Origin: Xanthomonas massiliensis
GTDB lineage: Bacteria; Pseudomonadota; Gammaproteobacteria; Xanthomonadales; Xanthomonadaceae
Reading direction: 5' to 3'
DNA length: 64,000 bases
Assembly (NCBI RefSeq): GCF_900018785.1
Contig: NZ_FCOY01000006.1
Location: 620,001-684,000, forward strand
The translations under genes and the position numbers were made by a program. The notes beneath the pieces are model-generated. The model did no database searches, had not been told where the DNA came from, and saw only the letters and a program-made list of their open reading frames with translations. Positions within the stretch are counted from its first letter, which is position 1. Every line of letters starts with the position of its first letter. Of this stretch, positions 32,987 through 45,130 are shown in pieces.

Positions 32987-33811
32987 TCAGAACCCGAGGA
33001 TTTCCTTGCCGATGGCGAACACCGGCAGGGCGGCCAGCACGCCGTCGACGCGGTCGAGCACGCCGCCGTGGCCGGGGATCAGGTGGCTGGAATCCTTGGC
33101 CCCGGCATGGCGCTTGACCAGGCTCTCGAACAGGTCGCCCAGCACCGAGGCGGCCACGGTCACCGCCGCCGTCAGCAGCAGCGCCGGTACCTTGGGCAGG
33201 GCCACGCCGGCGATCCAGCCGAACAGCAGCGCGGCCAGCAGGCCGGCGACGAGGCCGCCGCCGACGCCGGCCCAGGTCTTGTTGGGGCTGATGCGCGGGG
33301 CGAGCTTGCGCCGTCCCCAGTGCTTGCCGGTGAAGTAGGCGCCCGAGTCGGCCGCCCAGACGATGGTCAGCGCGGTCAGCAGCCAGCGCGGGCCGTTGTG
33401 CGGGTCGGCATGCAGCACCAGCAGGGCGGTCCAGGCCGGCACGATCGCCAGCGTGCCGGCGACCAGCTTGCAGATCCGCGAGGCAGGCGTGGGCACGGCC
33501 CCGAATTCGTAGTGGCGCAGCCAGGCCGCGGCCAGCAGCCACCAGCCGATCCCGACCAGCGTGGTGAGCTGCAGCAGTACCAGCGAGCCGGCATCGCCCC
33601 ATACCAGCAGCACCATCAGCAGCACGTTCAGGGTCAGCAGTACGGTGCGTTGCAGGCTGTCGGCGACGCCGGAGAGCTTCAGCCACTCCCACAGGCCCGT
33701 CAGGAACACGATCGCCGACAGCGCGGCCAGCCAGGCCGAGGGCAGCAGCAGGATCGCGCAGATGGCGGCCGGCGCCATGATCAGCGCGGCGATGACGCGG
33801 GTACGGGTCAT
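32987..33811 (-). CDS. cdsA: phosphatidate cytidylyltransferase
   Basis: A 274-residue polytopic membrane enzyme that makes CDP-diacylglycerol for all phospholipids. About eight hydrophobic helices precede the family signature [27 protein letters not shown] near the C-terminus. The ATG overlaps the uppS stop (ATGA). Confidence 0.95.
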   Translation of the reverse strand: MTRTRVIAALIMAPAAICAILLLPSAWLAALSAIVFLTGLWEWLKLSGVADSLQRTVLLTLNVLLMVLLVWGDAGSLVLLQLTTLVGIGWWLLAAAWLRHYEFGAVPTPASRICKLVAGTLAIVPAWTALLVLHADPHNGPRWLLTALTIVWAADSGAYFTGKHWGRRKLAPRISPNKTWAGVGGGLVAGLLAALLFGWIAGVALPKVPALLLTAAVTVAASVLGDLFESLVKRHAGAKDSSHLIPGHGGVLDRVDGVLAALPVFAIGKEILGF

Positions 33812-34560
33812 GCGGAAGGGGTCTCCGTCGCCTGGGCGGCGATCTGTTCGCTGGTCAGGCCGAAGCGGCGTTCGCGGCGGGCGAATGCGTCCAGCGCCTG
33901 CTGCAGGATGGTCGCATCGACGTCGGGCCACAAGGCCGGGGTGAACCAGAGTTCGGCGTAGGCGAGCTGCCACAGCAGGAAGTTGCTGATGCGCATGTCG
34001 CCGCCGGTGCGGATGAACAGGTCCGGGGCGGGCAGGTCGGCCAGGGCCACGCGCGCGGCGACCGCCTCCTCGTCGATGGCGTCCAGGGCCAGGCGGCCGG
34101 CGGCCACGTCGCGGGCCAGGCTGCGCGCGGCCTGGGCGATGTCCTGGCGGCCGCCGTAGCTGGCGGCGATGACCAGGTTCAGCGCGGCGTTGGCCGCGGT
34201 GGTGCGCTCGGCCCGGTCCATGCGCTGGACGATGTCCGCCGCGAAGCGCTCGCGTTCGCCGATGAAGCGGATGCGCACGCCGCGCCGGGCCAGGTCGTCG
34301 ACCTCGCGGTCCAGCGCCCCCAGGAACAGCTTCATCAGCGCGTCGACCTCGCCGGCCGGCCGGCCCCAGTTCTCGCTGGAGAACGCGAACAGGGTCAGCA
34401 CCTCCACGCCGCGTTCCAGGCAGAAGTCGATGGTGCGGTTGACCGCGCGCGCGCCGGCGCGATGGCCGATGGCGCGCGGACGCCGGCGCTGCTGCGCCCA
34501 GCGGCCGTTGCCGTCCATGACGATGGCGACGTGGCGGGGCAGGGAAGACACTGCGGACAT
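33808..34560 (-). CDS. uppS: undecaprenyl diphosphate synthase
   Basis: A 250-residue cis-prenyltransferase supplying the C55 carrier for peptidoglycan and O-antigen. Key segments are [10 protein letters not shown] with Asp16, [15 protein letters not shown], and the C-terminal [24 protein letters not shown] split over two sites. It is 17 bases downstream of frr. Confidence 0.96.
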   Translation of the reverse strand: MSAVSSLPRHVAIVMDGNGRWAQQRRRPRAIGHRAGARAVNRTIDFCLERGVEVLTLFAFSSENWGRPAGEVDALMKLFLGALDREVDDLARRGVRIRFIGERERFAADIVQRMDRAERTTAANAALNLVIAASYGGRQDIAQAARSLARDVAAGRLALDAIDEEAVAARVALADLPAPDLFIRTGGDMRISNFLLWQLAYAELWFTPALWPDVDATILQQALDAFARRERRFGLTSEQIAAQATETPSA

Positions 34561-34577
34561 GGACGACGGCCCGGGGT

Positions 34578-35135
34578 TCAGACCGCCATCAGCTCCTGTT
34601 CCTTGGCCTTGACCACGTCGTCCACGTCCTTGATCGCCTTGTCGGTGATCTTCTGGATCTCGTCCTCGGAGCGGCGTACCTCGTCCTCGGTGACGGCCTT
34701 GTCCTTGAGCAGGTCCTTGACCTGCTGGTTGGCATCGCGGCGGATGTTGCGGATGGCGACCTTGGTGTCCTCGCCCTCGGCGGCGACCACCTTGGCCAGC
34801 TCGCGGCGGCGCTCCTCGGTCAGGGCCGGCAGGTTCAGGCGGATGGTGGTGCCGGCGGTGTTCGGGGTCAGGCCCAGGTCGGAGGCCAGAATGGCCTTCT
34901 CGATCACCCCGACCATGGCGCGGTCCCACGGCGTGATCACCAGCGAGCGGGCGTCGCCGACGGCGACCGAGGCGACCTGGGACAGCGGCACGTCGCCGCC
35001 GTAGGCGCTCACCCGCAGGGAATCGACCAGGCCGGTGGAAGCGCGGCCGGTGCGCACCTTCACCAGCGAATGGCGCAGCGCCTCGATGCTCTTGGTCATG
35101 CGGGCCTGTGCGTCTTGTTTGATGTCGTTGAGCAT
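34578..35135 (-). CDS. frr: ribosome recycling factor
   Basis: A 185-residue protein that with EF-G splits post-termination ribosomes. The two-domain RRF shape is clear: helical MLNDIKQDAQARMTKSIEAL start, hinge VKVRTGRAS, the beta domain GDVPLSQVASV, and return helices. A TATAAT box on the minus strand at 35169-35174 in the gap after pyrH suggests its own promoter. Confidence 0.96.
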   Translation of the reverse strand: MLNDIKQDAQARMTKSIEALRHSLVKVRTGRASTGLVDSLRVSAYGGDVPLSQVASVAVGDARSLVITPWDRAMVGVIEKAILASDLGLTPNTAGTTIRLNLPALTEERRRELAKVVAAEGEDTKVAIRNIRRDANQQVKDLLKDKAVTEDEVRRSEDEIQKITDKAIKDVDDVVKAKEQELMAV

Positions 35136-35168
35136 CGCCGGAATCCTGGGCTGTTGCAGAATCGGACG

Positions 35169-35174
35169 ATTATA
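35169..35174 (-). promoter_or_regulatory. consensus -10 box upstream of frr
   Basis: Minus-strand TATAAT, 34 bases before the frr start, in the 99-base pyrH-frr gap. No good -35 hexamer at 17 bases; a promoter is probable but not certain. Confidence 0.5.
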
Positions 35175-35234
35175 GCCGGGCCCGGCGCCGGCTTGGCCCC
35201 TGCGCGCGGGCGCGTGCCTGCCCGCAGGCCGGGT

Positions 35235-35957
35235 TCAGCCGCGGCCCTTGACCAGGGTGCCGATGTTCTCCCCGCGCAGGATGCGCAGCAGCTCGCCGGC
35301 ATGGCCCATGTCGAAGATGCGCAGCGGCAGGTCGCTGTCGCGCGCCAGGGCGAAGGCCGCGGTGTCCATGACCTCCAGCCCGCGCCGGATCACCTCGTCG
35401 TAGGTCAGCGAGTCGAAGCGCACCGCGTCGGCGTGCTTCTTCGGATCCTTGTCGTACACGCCGTCGACCTTGGTGGCCTTGAGCAGCAGGTCCGCGCCGA
35501 TCTCGATGGCGCGCAGGGCGGCGCCGGAATCGGTGGTGAAGAACGGGTTGCCGGTGCCGGCGGCGAAGATCGCGATGCGGCCCTTCTCCAGGTGGCGGAT
35601 GGCGCGGCGGCGGATGAAGTCCTCGCACACGTCGTTGATCTTCAGCGCGCTCATCACCCGCACCTTGGCGCCGAGCTTCTCCAGCGCGTCCTGCATGGCC
35701 AGGGCGTTGATCACCGTGGCCAGCATGCCCATCTGGTCGCCGGTCACCCGGTCCATGCCGCCGGCGGCCAGGCCGGCGCCGCGGAAGATGTTGCCGCCGC
35801 CGATCACCAGGGCGATCTCGGCGCCGGCCTCCTGGACCTCGATGATCTCGTGGGCCAGGCGGTGGATGACCTTCGGGTCGATGCCGTAGTCCTCGTCCCC
35901 CATCAGCGCCTCGCCGGACAGTTTGAGCAGGATGCGGCGATAGGCGAGCTGGGACAT
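35235..35957 (-). CDS. pyrH: UMP kinase
   Basis: A 240-residue hexameric amino-acid-kinase-fold UMP kinase. The start [18 protein letters not shown], the GGGNIFRG nucleotide loop, the [11 protein letters not shown] segment and the D-K-P-K-K acceptor region are canonical. ATG at 35957 has CGAGGT at correct spacing and gives the usual 240 residues; a TTG 21 bases upstream would add seven residues. Confidence 0.96.
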   Translation of the reverse strand: MSQLAYRRILLKLSGEALMGDEDYGIDPKVIHRLAHEIIEVQEAGAEIALVIGGGNIFRGAGLAAGGMDRVTGDQMGMLATVINALAMQDALEKLGAKVRVMSALKINDVCEDFIRRRAIRHLEKGRIAIFAAGTGNPFFTTDSGAALRAIEIGADLLLKATKVDGVYDKDPKKHADAVRFDSLTYDEVIRRGLEVMDTAAFALARDSDLPLRIFDMGHAGELLRILRGENIGTLVKGRG

Positions 35958-36085
35958 GGGGACCTCGGCAGTGGACAAACGCCGGGAATTCTAGACCAAA
36001 AGGGGCGGCCATAGGCCGTGGCCCGCGGCCGCGACGGGCATCGCGGCCCACCCGTGCGGGCACGCTTCCGGGTGCCTCGGGAGTA

Positions 36086-36114
36086 AAACGAAAAGAGGCC
36101 GCTTGCGCGGCCTC
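36086..36114 (-). terminator. intrinsic terminator after tsf
   Basis: Minus strand: GAGGCCGC-GCAA-GCGGCCTC stem-loop (36095-36114) followed by TTTTCGTTTT (36085-36094). It closes the rpsB-tsf unit 27 bases after the tsf stop. Confidence 0.88.
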
Positions 36115-36140
36115 CTTCCTGTCCTGACGGGCGCGACGGA

Positions 36141-37022
<882 letters not shown>

Positions 37023-37126
37023 GCTTGAAAAACCTCGGATATAGCGGAATTGGTCCCGTCGCCGGGAGGCCGGGCCCCCGGGTGCGTCGCGGCGCCACAC
37101 GGCGCCGGCGGACGGCGGGAAAAGAC

Positions 37127-37152
37127 GCGGCCATGCCTTGTCGCATGGCCGC
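37127..37152 (-). terminator. hairpin between rpsB and tsf
   Basis: GCGGCCATGC and GCATGGCCGC form a perfect 10-bp stem with a 6-base loop; no long T-run on the minus strand (CGTCTTTTCC follows). Likely a partial terminator/processing site giving more S2 than EF-Ts mRNA. Confidence 0.55.
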
Positions 37153-37171
37153 ATGGCAGGCCGATGACGCC

Positions 37172-37969
37172 TTATTCGGCGGCTTCTTCGGCCTTCTTGC
37201 CCTTCTTCGGGGCGCGGCGGGGCGCCTTGTCGTCCTCGCTGCCGGCCTCGGCGAACTCTTCCTCGGTCACCGTGGCGGCGTTCGGCGTGGCGGCCTTGCC
37301 TTCCAGCACGGCATCGGCGGCGGCGCGGGCGTACAGCTGCACGGCGCGGATGGCGTCGTCGTTGCCCGGGATCGCGTAGTCCACCAGCTCCGGATCGTAG
37401 TTGGTATCGACCACGGCCACGACCGGGATGCCCAGCTTCTTGGCTTCCTTGACGGCGATGTCCTCGTGGCCGATGTCGATCACGAACAGGGCGTCGGGCA
37501 GGCGGTTCATCTCCTTGATGCCGCCCAGCGAGGCCTCCAGCTTGTCGCGCTCGCGGCGCAGCGACAGCACCTCGTGCTTGACCAGCTTGTCGAAGGTACC
37601 GTCGGTCTCGGCGGCCTCGAGCTCCTTCAGGCGGGCGACCGACTTCTTCACGGTGGCGAAGTTGGTCAGGGTGCCGCCCAGCCAGCGCTGGGTCATGAAC
37701 GGCATGCCGCAACGCTCGGCCTCTTCCTTGATCGCCTCGCGCGCGCTGCGCTTGGTGCCGACGAACAGGATGGTGCCGCGCTTCTGGGCCACGCCGGACA
37801 GGAAGTTCATCGCGTCGTTGAAGGCCGGCACGGTCTTCTCGAGGTTGATGATGTGGATCTTGCCGCGGGCGCCGAAGATGTACGGAGCCATCTTGGGGTT
37901 CCAGTAGCGGGTCTGGTGGCCGAAGTGGACGCCGGCTTCCAGCATCTGGCGCATGGTGATCTGGGGCAT
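37172..37969 (-). CDS. rpsB: 30S ribosomal protein S2
   Basis: A 265-residue ribosomal protein. The [27 protein letters not shown] start and [19 protein letters not shown] region are canonical. The tail after residue 225 is an Ala/Glu/Lys-rich extension ([17 protein letters not shown]) common in this family of bacteria. It has its own promoter about 250 bases upstream. Confidence 0.97.
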   Translation of the reverse strand: MPQITMRQMLEAGVHFGHQTRYWNPKMAPYIFGARGKIHIINLEKTVPAFNDAMNFLSGVAQKRGTILFVGTKRSAREAIKEEAERCGMPFMTQRWLGGTLTNFATVKKSVARLKELEAAETDGTFDKLVKHEVLSLRRERDKLEASLGGIKEMNRLPDALFVIDIGHEDIAVKEAKKLGIPVVAVVDTNYDPELVDYAIPGNDDAIRAVQLYARAAADAVLEGKAATPNAATVTEEEFAEAGSEDDKAPRRAPKKGKKAEEAAE

Positions 37970-38336
37970 TGCAATACTCCTGCGATGGTGGAATCGCCTC
38001 GCGCGCGGCCGTCGTCTCGGGCGCCGTGCGTCGTGGGTGTGCGGGCCGGGGCGAGAAGACTCGCGCGGGGCGGCGCACGCAATTCCGGGGTTGGACCTCC
38101 CTGGCGCCTCCGTGGCCGAACCCGTTCCTGGTGGAAGCGGGCACCCCGGCACGGGATGGGGCGGCAGGTGTGGATTCGCCGGTGACGCCCGGCGTTGGCG
38201 ATGCCGGCGGACCGGCAAGCGCGCCATTATAGGTTCGGCTGCCACGGCGCGCAAATCCGGGCAGGGCGGGCCTTGCTTCGCGGCCGGATGACGCCATCTG
38301 GGTCCGATCCCCCGCCGATTGCGCGATAATCCCGCC
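37970..38336. other. divergent rpsB/map control region with a long rpsB leader
   Basis: No gene. The rpsB promoter (separate entry) predicts an mRNA leader of about 250 bases. In other gammaproteobacteria the rpsB leader is bound by S2 for feedback control; I could not verify the structural motif by eye. A GATAAT at 38325-38330, only seven bases before the map ATG, suggests map is transcribed as a nearly leaderless mRNA. Confidence 0.6.
38226..38254 (-). promoter_or_regulatory. rpsB promoter
   Basis: Minus strand TTGCGC (38249-38254), 17-base spacer, TATAAT (38226-38231). Perfect -10 and good spacing; the start of transcription would be near 38219. Confidence 0.8.
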
Positions 38337-39113
38337 ATGGCAATCAAGCTCAAGACCCCCGAAGAAATCGAGAAGATGCGCGTGGCCGGTGCCCTGGCCG
38401 CCGAAGTGCTGGACCTGGTCGAGGCGCACGTGCGCCCCGGCGTGAGCACCGAGGAGCTGGACCGCATCTGCCACGACCACATCGTCAACGTGCAGCACAC
38501 GATCCCGGCCAACGTCGGCTACCACGGCTACCCGAAGACGACCTGCATCTCGGTCAACCACGTCATCTGCCACGGCATCCCCAGCGAGGCCAAGGTGCTC
38601 AAGGACGGCGACATCATCAACATCGACGTCACCGTCATCAAGGACGGCTGGCACGGCGACACCAGCCGCATGTACTACGTCGGCACGCCCTCGGTGATGG
38701 CCAAGCGCCTGGTCGATGCGACCTACGAGGCGATGTGGCGCGGCATCCGCGCGGTCCGCCCGGGCGCCACCCTGGGCGACGTCGGCCATGCCATCCAGGA
38801 ATACGCCGAGGGCCAGCGCTTCAGCGTGGTGCGCGAGTACTGCGGCCACGGCATCGGCACGGTCTACCACGACGAGCCGCAGGTGCTGCACTACGGCCGT
38901 CCCGGCGAGGGCCTGCTGCTCAAGCCCGGCATGACCTTCACCATCGAGCCGATGATCAACGAGGGCAGCCGCTACACCCGCGTGCTTCCCGACGGCTGGA
39001 CCGTGGTCACCAAGGACCGCAAGCTGTCCGCCCAGTGGGAGCACATGGTGGCGGTGACCGAGGACGGGGTGGAAGTGATGACCCTGTCCGCGCGCGAACG
39101 CGCCGCCGCGTGA
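38337..39113 (+). CDS. map: methionine aminopeptidase type I
   Basis: A 258-residue pita-bread metallopeptidase that trims N-terminal methionine. The five metal ligands are visible in [20 protein letters not shown] (two Asp), GHGIG (His), FTIEPM (Glu) and [12 protein letters not shown] (Glu). Divergent from rpsB as in many gammaproteobacteria. Its stop overlaps the GTG start of glnD. Confidence 0.97.
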   Translation: MAIKLKTPEEIEKMRVAGALAAEVLDLVEAHVRPGVSTEELDRICHDHIVNVQHTIPANVGYHGYPKTTCISVNHVICHGIPSEAKVLKDGDIINIDVTVIKDGWHGDTSRMYYVGTPSVMAKRLVDATYEAMWRGIRAVRPGATLGDVGHAIQEYAEGQRFSVVREYCGHGIGTVYHDEPQVLHYGRPGEGLLLKPGMTFTIEPMINEGSRYTRVLPDGWTVVTKDRKLSAQWEHMVAVTEDGVEVMTLSARERAAA

Positions 39114-41736
39114 CCCCCGAACCGCAGGCCGCCGGCGCCGGACCGGCCGGCGATGCCGCCTGGGCGGCGAGCCTGCGTCGCAGCCTGCAGCACATGGACG
39201 CGCGGCTGTCGCGCCGCTACGACCACGGCCTGGACGTGGAGCGCCTGCTGGCGCTGCGCGCGCGCGGCGTGGACCGGCTGCTGCAGGCGGCATGGCGGCG
39301 CTGCGTGGGCGAGGCCGCCGGCCTGTCGCTGTTCGCGGTCGGCGGCTACGGCCGCGGCGAACTGTTCCCGCGTTCGGACATCGACGTGCTGGTGCTGGCC
39401 GACGTCCCGGCCCAGCAGGCCGGGGAGGCGGGGCTGGCACGGCTGTTCGCGCTGCTGTGGGATGCCGGCCTGCCGGTCAGCCACGCGGTGCGCTCGCCGG
39501 CGCAGTGCACCGCGGCGGCGGCCGACCAGACGGTGATGACCGCGCTGATCGAGGCGCGGCCGGTGGCGGCCGCGCCCGGCGACGCCGAGCGCCTGGCCGC
39601 GGCCATCGCGCCGGAACGCGTCTGGCCGCCGCGCGACTTCTTCCTCGCCAAGCGCGAGGAACTGCTCGCCCGGCACGCGCGCTTCGGCGACATCACCGAC
39701 AACCTCGAACCGGACATCAAGGACGGCCCGGGCGGCCTGCGCGACCTGAACACCCTGGGCTGGATGGCGCTGCGCACCTACGGTTCCAGCCTCATGCAGT
39801 CGCTGGTCGGGCGCGGCTACCTGGGACGCGACGAGGCCGCCGCGCTGCGTCGCGAGCGGCGCGTGCTGGCGCGGCTGCGCTTCGGCCTGCACCTGGTCGC
39901 GGGCCGGCCCGAGGAGCGGCTGCGCTTCGACTACCAGAAGGCGCTGGCCGACCGGCTCGGCTTTGCCGACGACGCCCAGAGCCTGGGCGTGGAAAAGATG
40001 ATGCAGCGCTTCTACCGCTCCACCGCGATCGTGCGCCGCATCGGCGACCGGTTGCTGCAGCGGTTCGAGGAGCACTTCGAGGGCGAGGCGGTGCCGGTGC
40101 CGCTGGGCGGCGGCTTCTCGCTGCGGCGCGGCTACCTGGCGGCCGACGACGCGGACTGGCCCGGGCGCGATCCGCGCCGGGTGTTCGCCCTGTTCGCCAC
40201 CTGGGCCGGACGCGAGGACGTGCGCGGACTGCATTCGCTGACCGCGCGCGCACTGGCCGAGGCGCTGCCGGGCCTGCCCGAATACCCGGCCGCCGACGCC
40301 GCGGCCCGCGCCGACTTCATCGCGCTGCTGCGCGGCCCGCATCCGGTGGACACCCTGGTGCGCATGGCCCGGCTGGGCGTGCTGGCGCGCTGGATCCCGG
40401 CCTTCGCGCGGGTGTCCGGGCGCATGCAGTTCGACCTGTTCCACGTCTACACCGTGGACCAGCACACCCTGGTCGTGCTGCGCAACATGGCGCGTTTCGC
40501 GCAGCCGCGCGCCAACGACAACTTCTCCATCGCCCACGAGGTCTGGCCGCGCCTGCGCAAGCCGGAGCTGCTGCTGCTGGGCGGCCTGTTCCACGACATC
40601 GCCAAGGGACGCGGCGGCGACCATTCCGAGCTGGGCATGGCCGATGCGCGCGAATTCTGCCTGGCGCACGGCCTGGGCGCGGCCGACACCGACCTGGTGG
40701 CGTGGCTGGTGGAGCACCACCTGCGCATGTCGGTCACCGCGCAGAAGCAGGACATCTCCGATCCGCGGGTGATCCACGCCTTCGCCCAGCTGGTCGGCAC
40801 CCGCGAGCGGCTGGACTACCTGTACCTGCTGACCTGCGCCGACATCGCCGGCACCAGCCCCAAGCTCTGGAACACCTGGAAGGACCGGCTGCTGGCCGAC
40901 CTGTACTTCGCCACCCGCCGGGCGCTGGGCGAAGGCCTGGAGCGCATGCAGGGCGCGCAGGAACGCCTGCAGGAGGCGCGCGAGGCCACGCGCGCGCTGC
41001 TGCGCCAGCGCGGCTTCGACGACGCCACCGTCGAGCGCCAGTTCGCCGGCATGCCCGACGAGAGCTTCCTGCGCCTGCGCCCGGAGCAGCTGGCCTGGCA
41101 GGCCGCGGCGCTGACCGAGGTGGCGCACGGCCAGACCCTGGTGAAGGTGCGGCCGGTCGCCCCGGGCGACGACGCGCTGGAGGTGTTCGTGTATTCGCCC
41201 GACCGCGACGGCCTGTTCGCCGCGATCGTGATGACCGTGGACCGCAAGGGCTACCGCATCCACCACGCGCGCGTGCTGGACGCCCCGCTGGGCGCCATCT
41301 TCGATACCTTCGAGGTCAGTCCGGCCGAGGGCTACGCCTCGGGCGACCCGCAGGCCCTGCAGGACGCCCTCTACGAGGCGCTGGCCGGCGACCTGGCGCG
41401 GCTGCGCCCGGCCCGGCGGATGCTGCCGCGGCAGCTGCGCCACTTCCACTTCGCCCCGCGGGTGGAACTGGGCGACGCCCCCGGCGGGCAGGGCACGCGG
41501 CTGGACCTGGTGGCGCCCGACCGCCCCGGCCTGCTGGCCGATGTCGCCCAGGTGCTGCGCCTGCGCCAGATCCGCGTGCATGATGCGCGCATCGCCACCT
41601 TCGGCGAGCGCGCCGAAGACCGCTTCGAGATCACCGATGGGCACGACCGGCCGCTGTCGGCCGCCGACCGGCAAGCGCTGAGCGAGGCGCTGCTGGCGTG
41701 CCTGGAACCCGAGAGAAAGCCTGGAGACCTGTCCTG

Positions 41737-41737
<1 letters not shown>
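39110..41737 (+). CDS. glnD: bifunctional [PII] uridylyltransferase/uridylyl-removing enzyme
   Basis: An 875-residue nitrogen sensor that uridylylates PII when glutamine is low and reverses it when glutamine is high. Domains: nucleotidyltransferase with [15 protein letters not shown] (78-92; Asp90, Asp92), an HD hydrolase domain with [17 protein letters not shown], and two C-terminal ACT domains ([16 protein letters not shown] and [16 protein letters not shown]) that bind glutamine. The GTG start overlaps the map stop; a later ATG at 39194 would truncate the N-terminal helix. Confidence 0.96.
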
Positions 41738-42591
<854 letters not shown>

Positions 42592-42599
42592 GGCCGGCG

Positions 42600-42959
42600 A
42601 TGACGACCACGCTCTACGGCCTGAAGAACTGCGACACCTGCCGGAAGGCGACCAAGTGGCTGGACCGCTTCGGCGTGCCGTACACCTTCGTCGACTACCG
42701 CGATGCCAAGCCCAGCCCCGAGACCCTGGTGGAATGGGCGCACAAGGCCGGCGGCTTCGACGCGCTGGTCAACAAGTCCTCGACCACCTGGCGCCAGCTG
42801 CCGGACAGCCGCAAGGCGCCCGGCAGCGAGGCCGAGTGGAAGCTGCTGCTGCGCGAGCACCCGCAGCTGATCCGCCGGCCGGTGGTGGTCACCGACGACG
42901 GCGTGCTCACCCAGGGCTTCTCCGACAACGGCTTCAAGAAGCGCTTCGGGACCGGCTGA
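42600..42959 (+). CDS. ArsC/Spx-family thioredoxin-fold protein (YffB-like)
   Basis: A 119-residue protein with the ArsC-like fold: LYGLKNCDTCRKATKWLDRFG (Cys11, Cys14), then a C-terminal RRPVVVTDDGVLTQGFSDN segment. The catalytic arginines of true arsenate reductase are not evident, and its place between dapD and dapE matches YffB, often named for its neighbours. Function unproven (glutathione-dependent thiol reductase has been suggested for the family). Its end overlaps the convergent MFS gene by 26 bases. Confidence 0.85.
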   Translation: MTTTLYGLKNCDTCRKATKWLDRFGVPYTFVDYRDAKPSPETLVEWAHKAGGFDALVNKSSTTWRQLPDSRKAPGSEAEWKLLLREHPQLIRRPVVVTDDGVLTQGFSDNGFKKRFGTG

Positions 42960-44187
42960 GGCCGGGAGCGGCGGCGGTCGCGGTCGCCCCCGCGCGTCCG
43001 GCGGGCAGCAGCGCGGCGACGATGCCCAGCAGCGGCAGGTACGCCATCCAGCGGTAGACCGCCTCGATGCCGTGGTGGTCGGCCAGCACCCCCAGCACCG
43101 CCGCGCCCAGCCCGCCCATGCCGAAGGCGAAGCCGAAGAACAGGCCGGACACGGTGCCGATCCGGCCCGGCATCAGTTCCTGCGCGTACACCAGGATTGC
43201 CGAGAACGCCGAGGACAGCACCAGCCCGATCAGCACCGTCAGCACCGTGGTCGCCTGCAGGCCCACGTGCGGGAGCACCAGCGCGAACGGGGCCACGCCG
43301 AGGATGGAGGCCCAGATCACCGGCTTGCGGCCGATGCGATCGCCGATCGGGCCGCCGGCCAGGGTGCCGACCGCGGCCGCCGCCAGGAACGCGAACAGGT
43401 GCATCTGCGCGCTCTGCACCGACACCCCGAAGCGGTGGATCAGGTAGAACGTGTAGTAGCTGCTGATGCCGGCGATGTAGAAGTACTTGGAGAAGATCAG
43501 CACCAGCAGCACCGTGATCACCCAGGCGACGGTGCGGCGCGGCGGCCCGGCGTGCGCATCGGCCGGCTGCGCGGCCCGATGGCGGACCTGCAGGTGCAGC
43601 GCGTACCAGTGGCCGACCCAGGACAGCAGGCCCATGCCCAGCAGCGCCGCGCCGGCGAACCAGGCCACGGCGTGCTGGCCGTGCGGCACGATCACCGCCG
43701 AGGCGATCACCGGCCCGATCGCGGTGCCGGTGTTGCCGCCGACCTGGAACACCGACTGCGCCAGGCCGTGGCGGCCGCCGGAGGCCAGCCGCGCGATCCG
43801 CGACGACTCCGGGTGGAACACGGCCGAGCCCACGCCGACCAGGCCGGCGGCGACCAGCACCAGCGCGAAGTTCGGCGCGAACGCCAGCAGCAGCAGCCCG
43901 CACAGCGTGGCGCCCATGCCGGCCGGCAGCGAATAGGGCGCCGGCCGGCGGTCGGTGCGCAGCCCGACCAGCGGCTGGAACAGCGAGGCGGTGGCCTGGT
44001 AGGTCAGCGTGATCAGCCCGATCTGGGCGAAGCTGAGGTGGAACTCGCCCTTGAGGATCGGATAGATCGCCAGGATCAGCGACTGCATCATGTCGTTGAT
44101 CATGTGCGAGCAGGTGATCGCGGCCAGCACGCCGGTGGCGACCGGCCGGCCGGCGGAAACGGGGATGGCAGGGCTCTGGCTCGACAT
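42934..44187 (-). CDS. MFS exporter, fosmidomycin-resistance (Fsr) family
   Basis: A 417-residue 12-helix transporter. The opening ITCSHMINDMMQSLILAIYPILKGEFHLSF and the GRIGTVSGLFFGFAFGMGG segment are typical of Fsr proteins, which export fosmidomycin and other toxic solutes in E. coli. The tail after residue 400 is Ala/Ser/Arg-rich. It is divergent from an AraC regulator (66 bases) and inserted between the lysine genes, which suggests a later arrival of the pair. Confidence 0.85.
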   Translation of the reverse strand: MSSQSPAIPVSAGRPVATGVLAAITCSHMINDMMQSLILAIYPILKGEFHLSFAQIGLITLTYQATASLFQPLVGLRTDRRPAPYSLPAGMGATLCGLLLLAFAPNFALVLVAAGLVGVGSAVFHPESSRIARLASGGRHGLAQSVFQVGGNTGTAIGPVIASAVIVPHGQHAVAWFAGAALLGMGLLSWVGHWYALHLQVRHRAAQPADAHAGPPRRTVAWVITVLLVLIFSKYFYIAGISSYYTFYLIHRFGVSVQSAQMHLFAFLAAAAVGTLAGGPIGDRIGRKPVIWASILGVAPFALVLPHVGLQATTVLTVLIGLVLSSAFSAILVYAQELMPGRIGTVSGLFFGFAFGMGGLGAAVLGVLADHHGIEAVYRWMAYLPLLGIVAALLPAGRAGATATAAAPGLSRSRSAS

Positions 44188-44253
44188 CGGCAACGGCTCG
44201 GAACGCGCGGGAGCGGCATGGTAGGCTGGCGCCGGCCGCCCTTCCTGCGCGCA

Positions 44254-45048
44254 ATGGACATGAGCTGTCGAGAAAGCGGCGCCGCCCGCCTCGCCACCCT
44301 GCACGCCATCGACCACGCCCCCGCCGACGTGGTGTGCCGGGTGACCGTCTACCCGTCCGCCGCGGTGGTGGCGCCGCACCGGCATGCCCGCCACCAGCTG
44401 ATCCACGCCGTGCGCGGGCTGATGGTGGTCGGCTCCGGGCATGGTCGCTGGGTGGTGCCGAGCACGCGTGCGATCTGGATGCCGGCCGGCATCGAGCACG
44501 GCCTGCGCTGCATCGGCGAGGTGCACATGCACAGCCTCTACGTGCGGCCGCGGGCGGTCGCGCACATGCCGGCGCAGCCGGCGGTGGTGGAGGTGGTGCC
44601 GCTGCTGCGCGAGCTGATCCATGCGGCGGCGCGCATCGCGTGGACGCATGCGCCCGACTCGCGCGACGGCCGGGTGATGCAGCTGGTCCTGGACGAACTG
44701 CAGACCCTGCCGGCGCTGCCGCTGCACCTGCCCGAGCCGACCGATCCGCGCCTGCAGGAGATCTGCCGGACGCTGGAGGCCCGGCCGGGCGATCCTTCCA
44801 CGCTGGCGGACTGGGCCGCGCGCCTGGGCCACGATGCCAGGACCCTGCAGCGGCTGTTCCGGCGCGAGCTGGCGATGAGCTTCGGCCAATGGCGCCAGCA
44901 GGTCCGGCTGCTGCGCGGGCTGGAGCGGCTGGCGGCCGGCGAGAAGGTCATCGACGTGGCCCTGGCCCTGGGCTACGACAGCCCCAGCGCGTTCACCGCG
45001 ATGTTCCGTCGCCAGCTCGGCCAGCCACCCAGCCGCTTCTTCGGCTGA
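44254..45048 (+). CDS. AraC-family transcriptional regulator
   Basis: A 264-residue regulator. Residues 30-110 form a cupin-like effector domain ([30 protein letters not shown]) and residues about 170-264 two helix-turn-helix motifs ([48 protein letters not shown]). Starts at 44254 or 44260 are equivalent; an ATG at 44218 preceded by GGGAG would add 12 residues. It faces the MFS gene and most likely controls it. Confidence 0.87.
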   Translation: MDMSCRESGAARLATLHAIDHAPADVVCRVTVYPSAAVVAPHRHARHQLIHAVRGLMVVGSGHGRWVVPSTRAIWMPAGIEHGLRCIGEVHMHSLYVRPRAVAHMPAQPAVVEVVPLLRELIHAAARIAWTHAPDSRDGRVMQLVLDELQTLPALPLHLPEPTDPRLQEICRTLEARPGDPSTLADWAARLGHDARTLQRLFRRELAMSFGQWRQQVRLLRGLERLAAGEKVIDVALALGYDSPSAFTAMFRRQLGQPPSRFFG

Positions 45049-45130
45049 CCGACCGGCCCCGGTTCCCTGCGCTGCCGCCAGCGCGGCCCCGAGCGTCGAT
45101 AATGGCCGCCCCTGGAGACGGTGCCGCCCG

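Noticed and set aside
35957-35978. TTG at 35978 as the pyrH start
   Set aside because: ATG at 35957 has a spaced ribosome binding site and gives the standard 240 residues.
38319-38337. TTG at 38319 as the map start
   Set aside because: ATG at 38337 gives the conserved [14 protein letters not shown] start, and the TTG lies upstream of the -10 box.
42600-42959. Arsenate reductase involved in arsenic resistance
   Set aside because: The locus (dapD-dapE) and weak active-site match point to the YffB-like branch; no ars genes are present.
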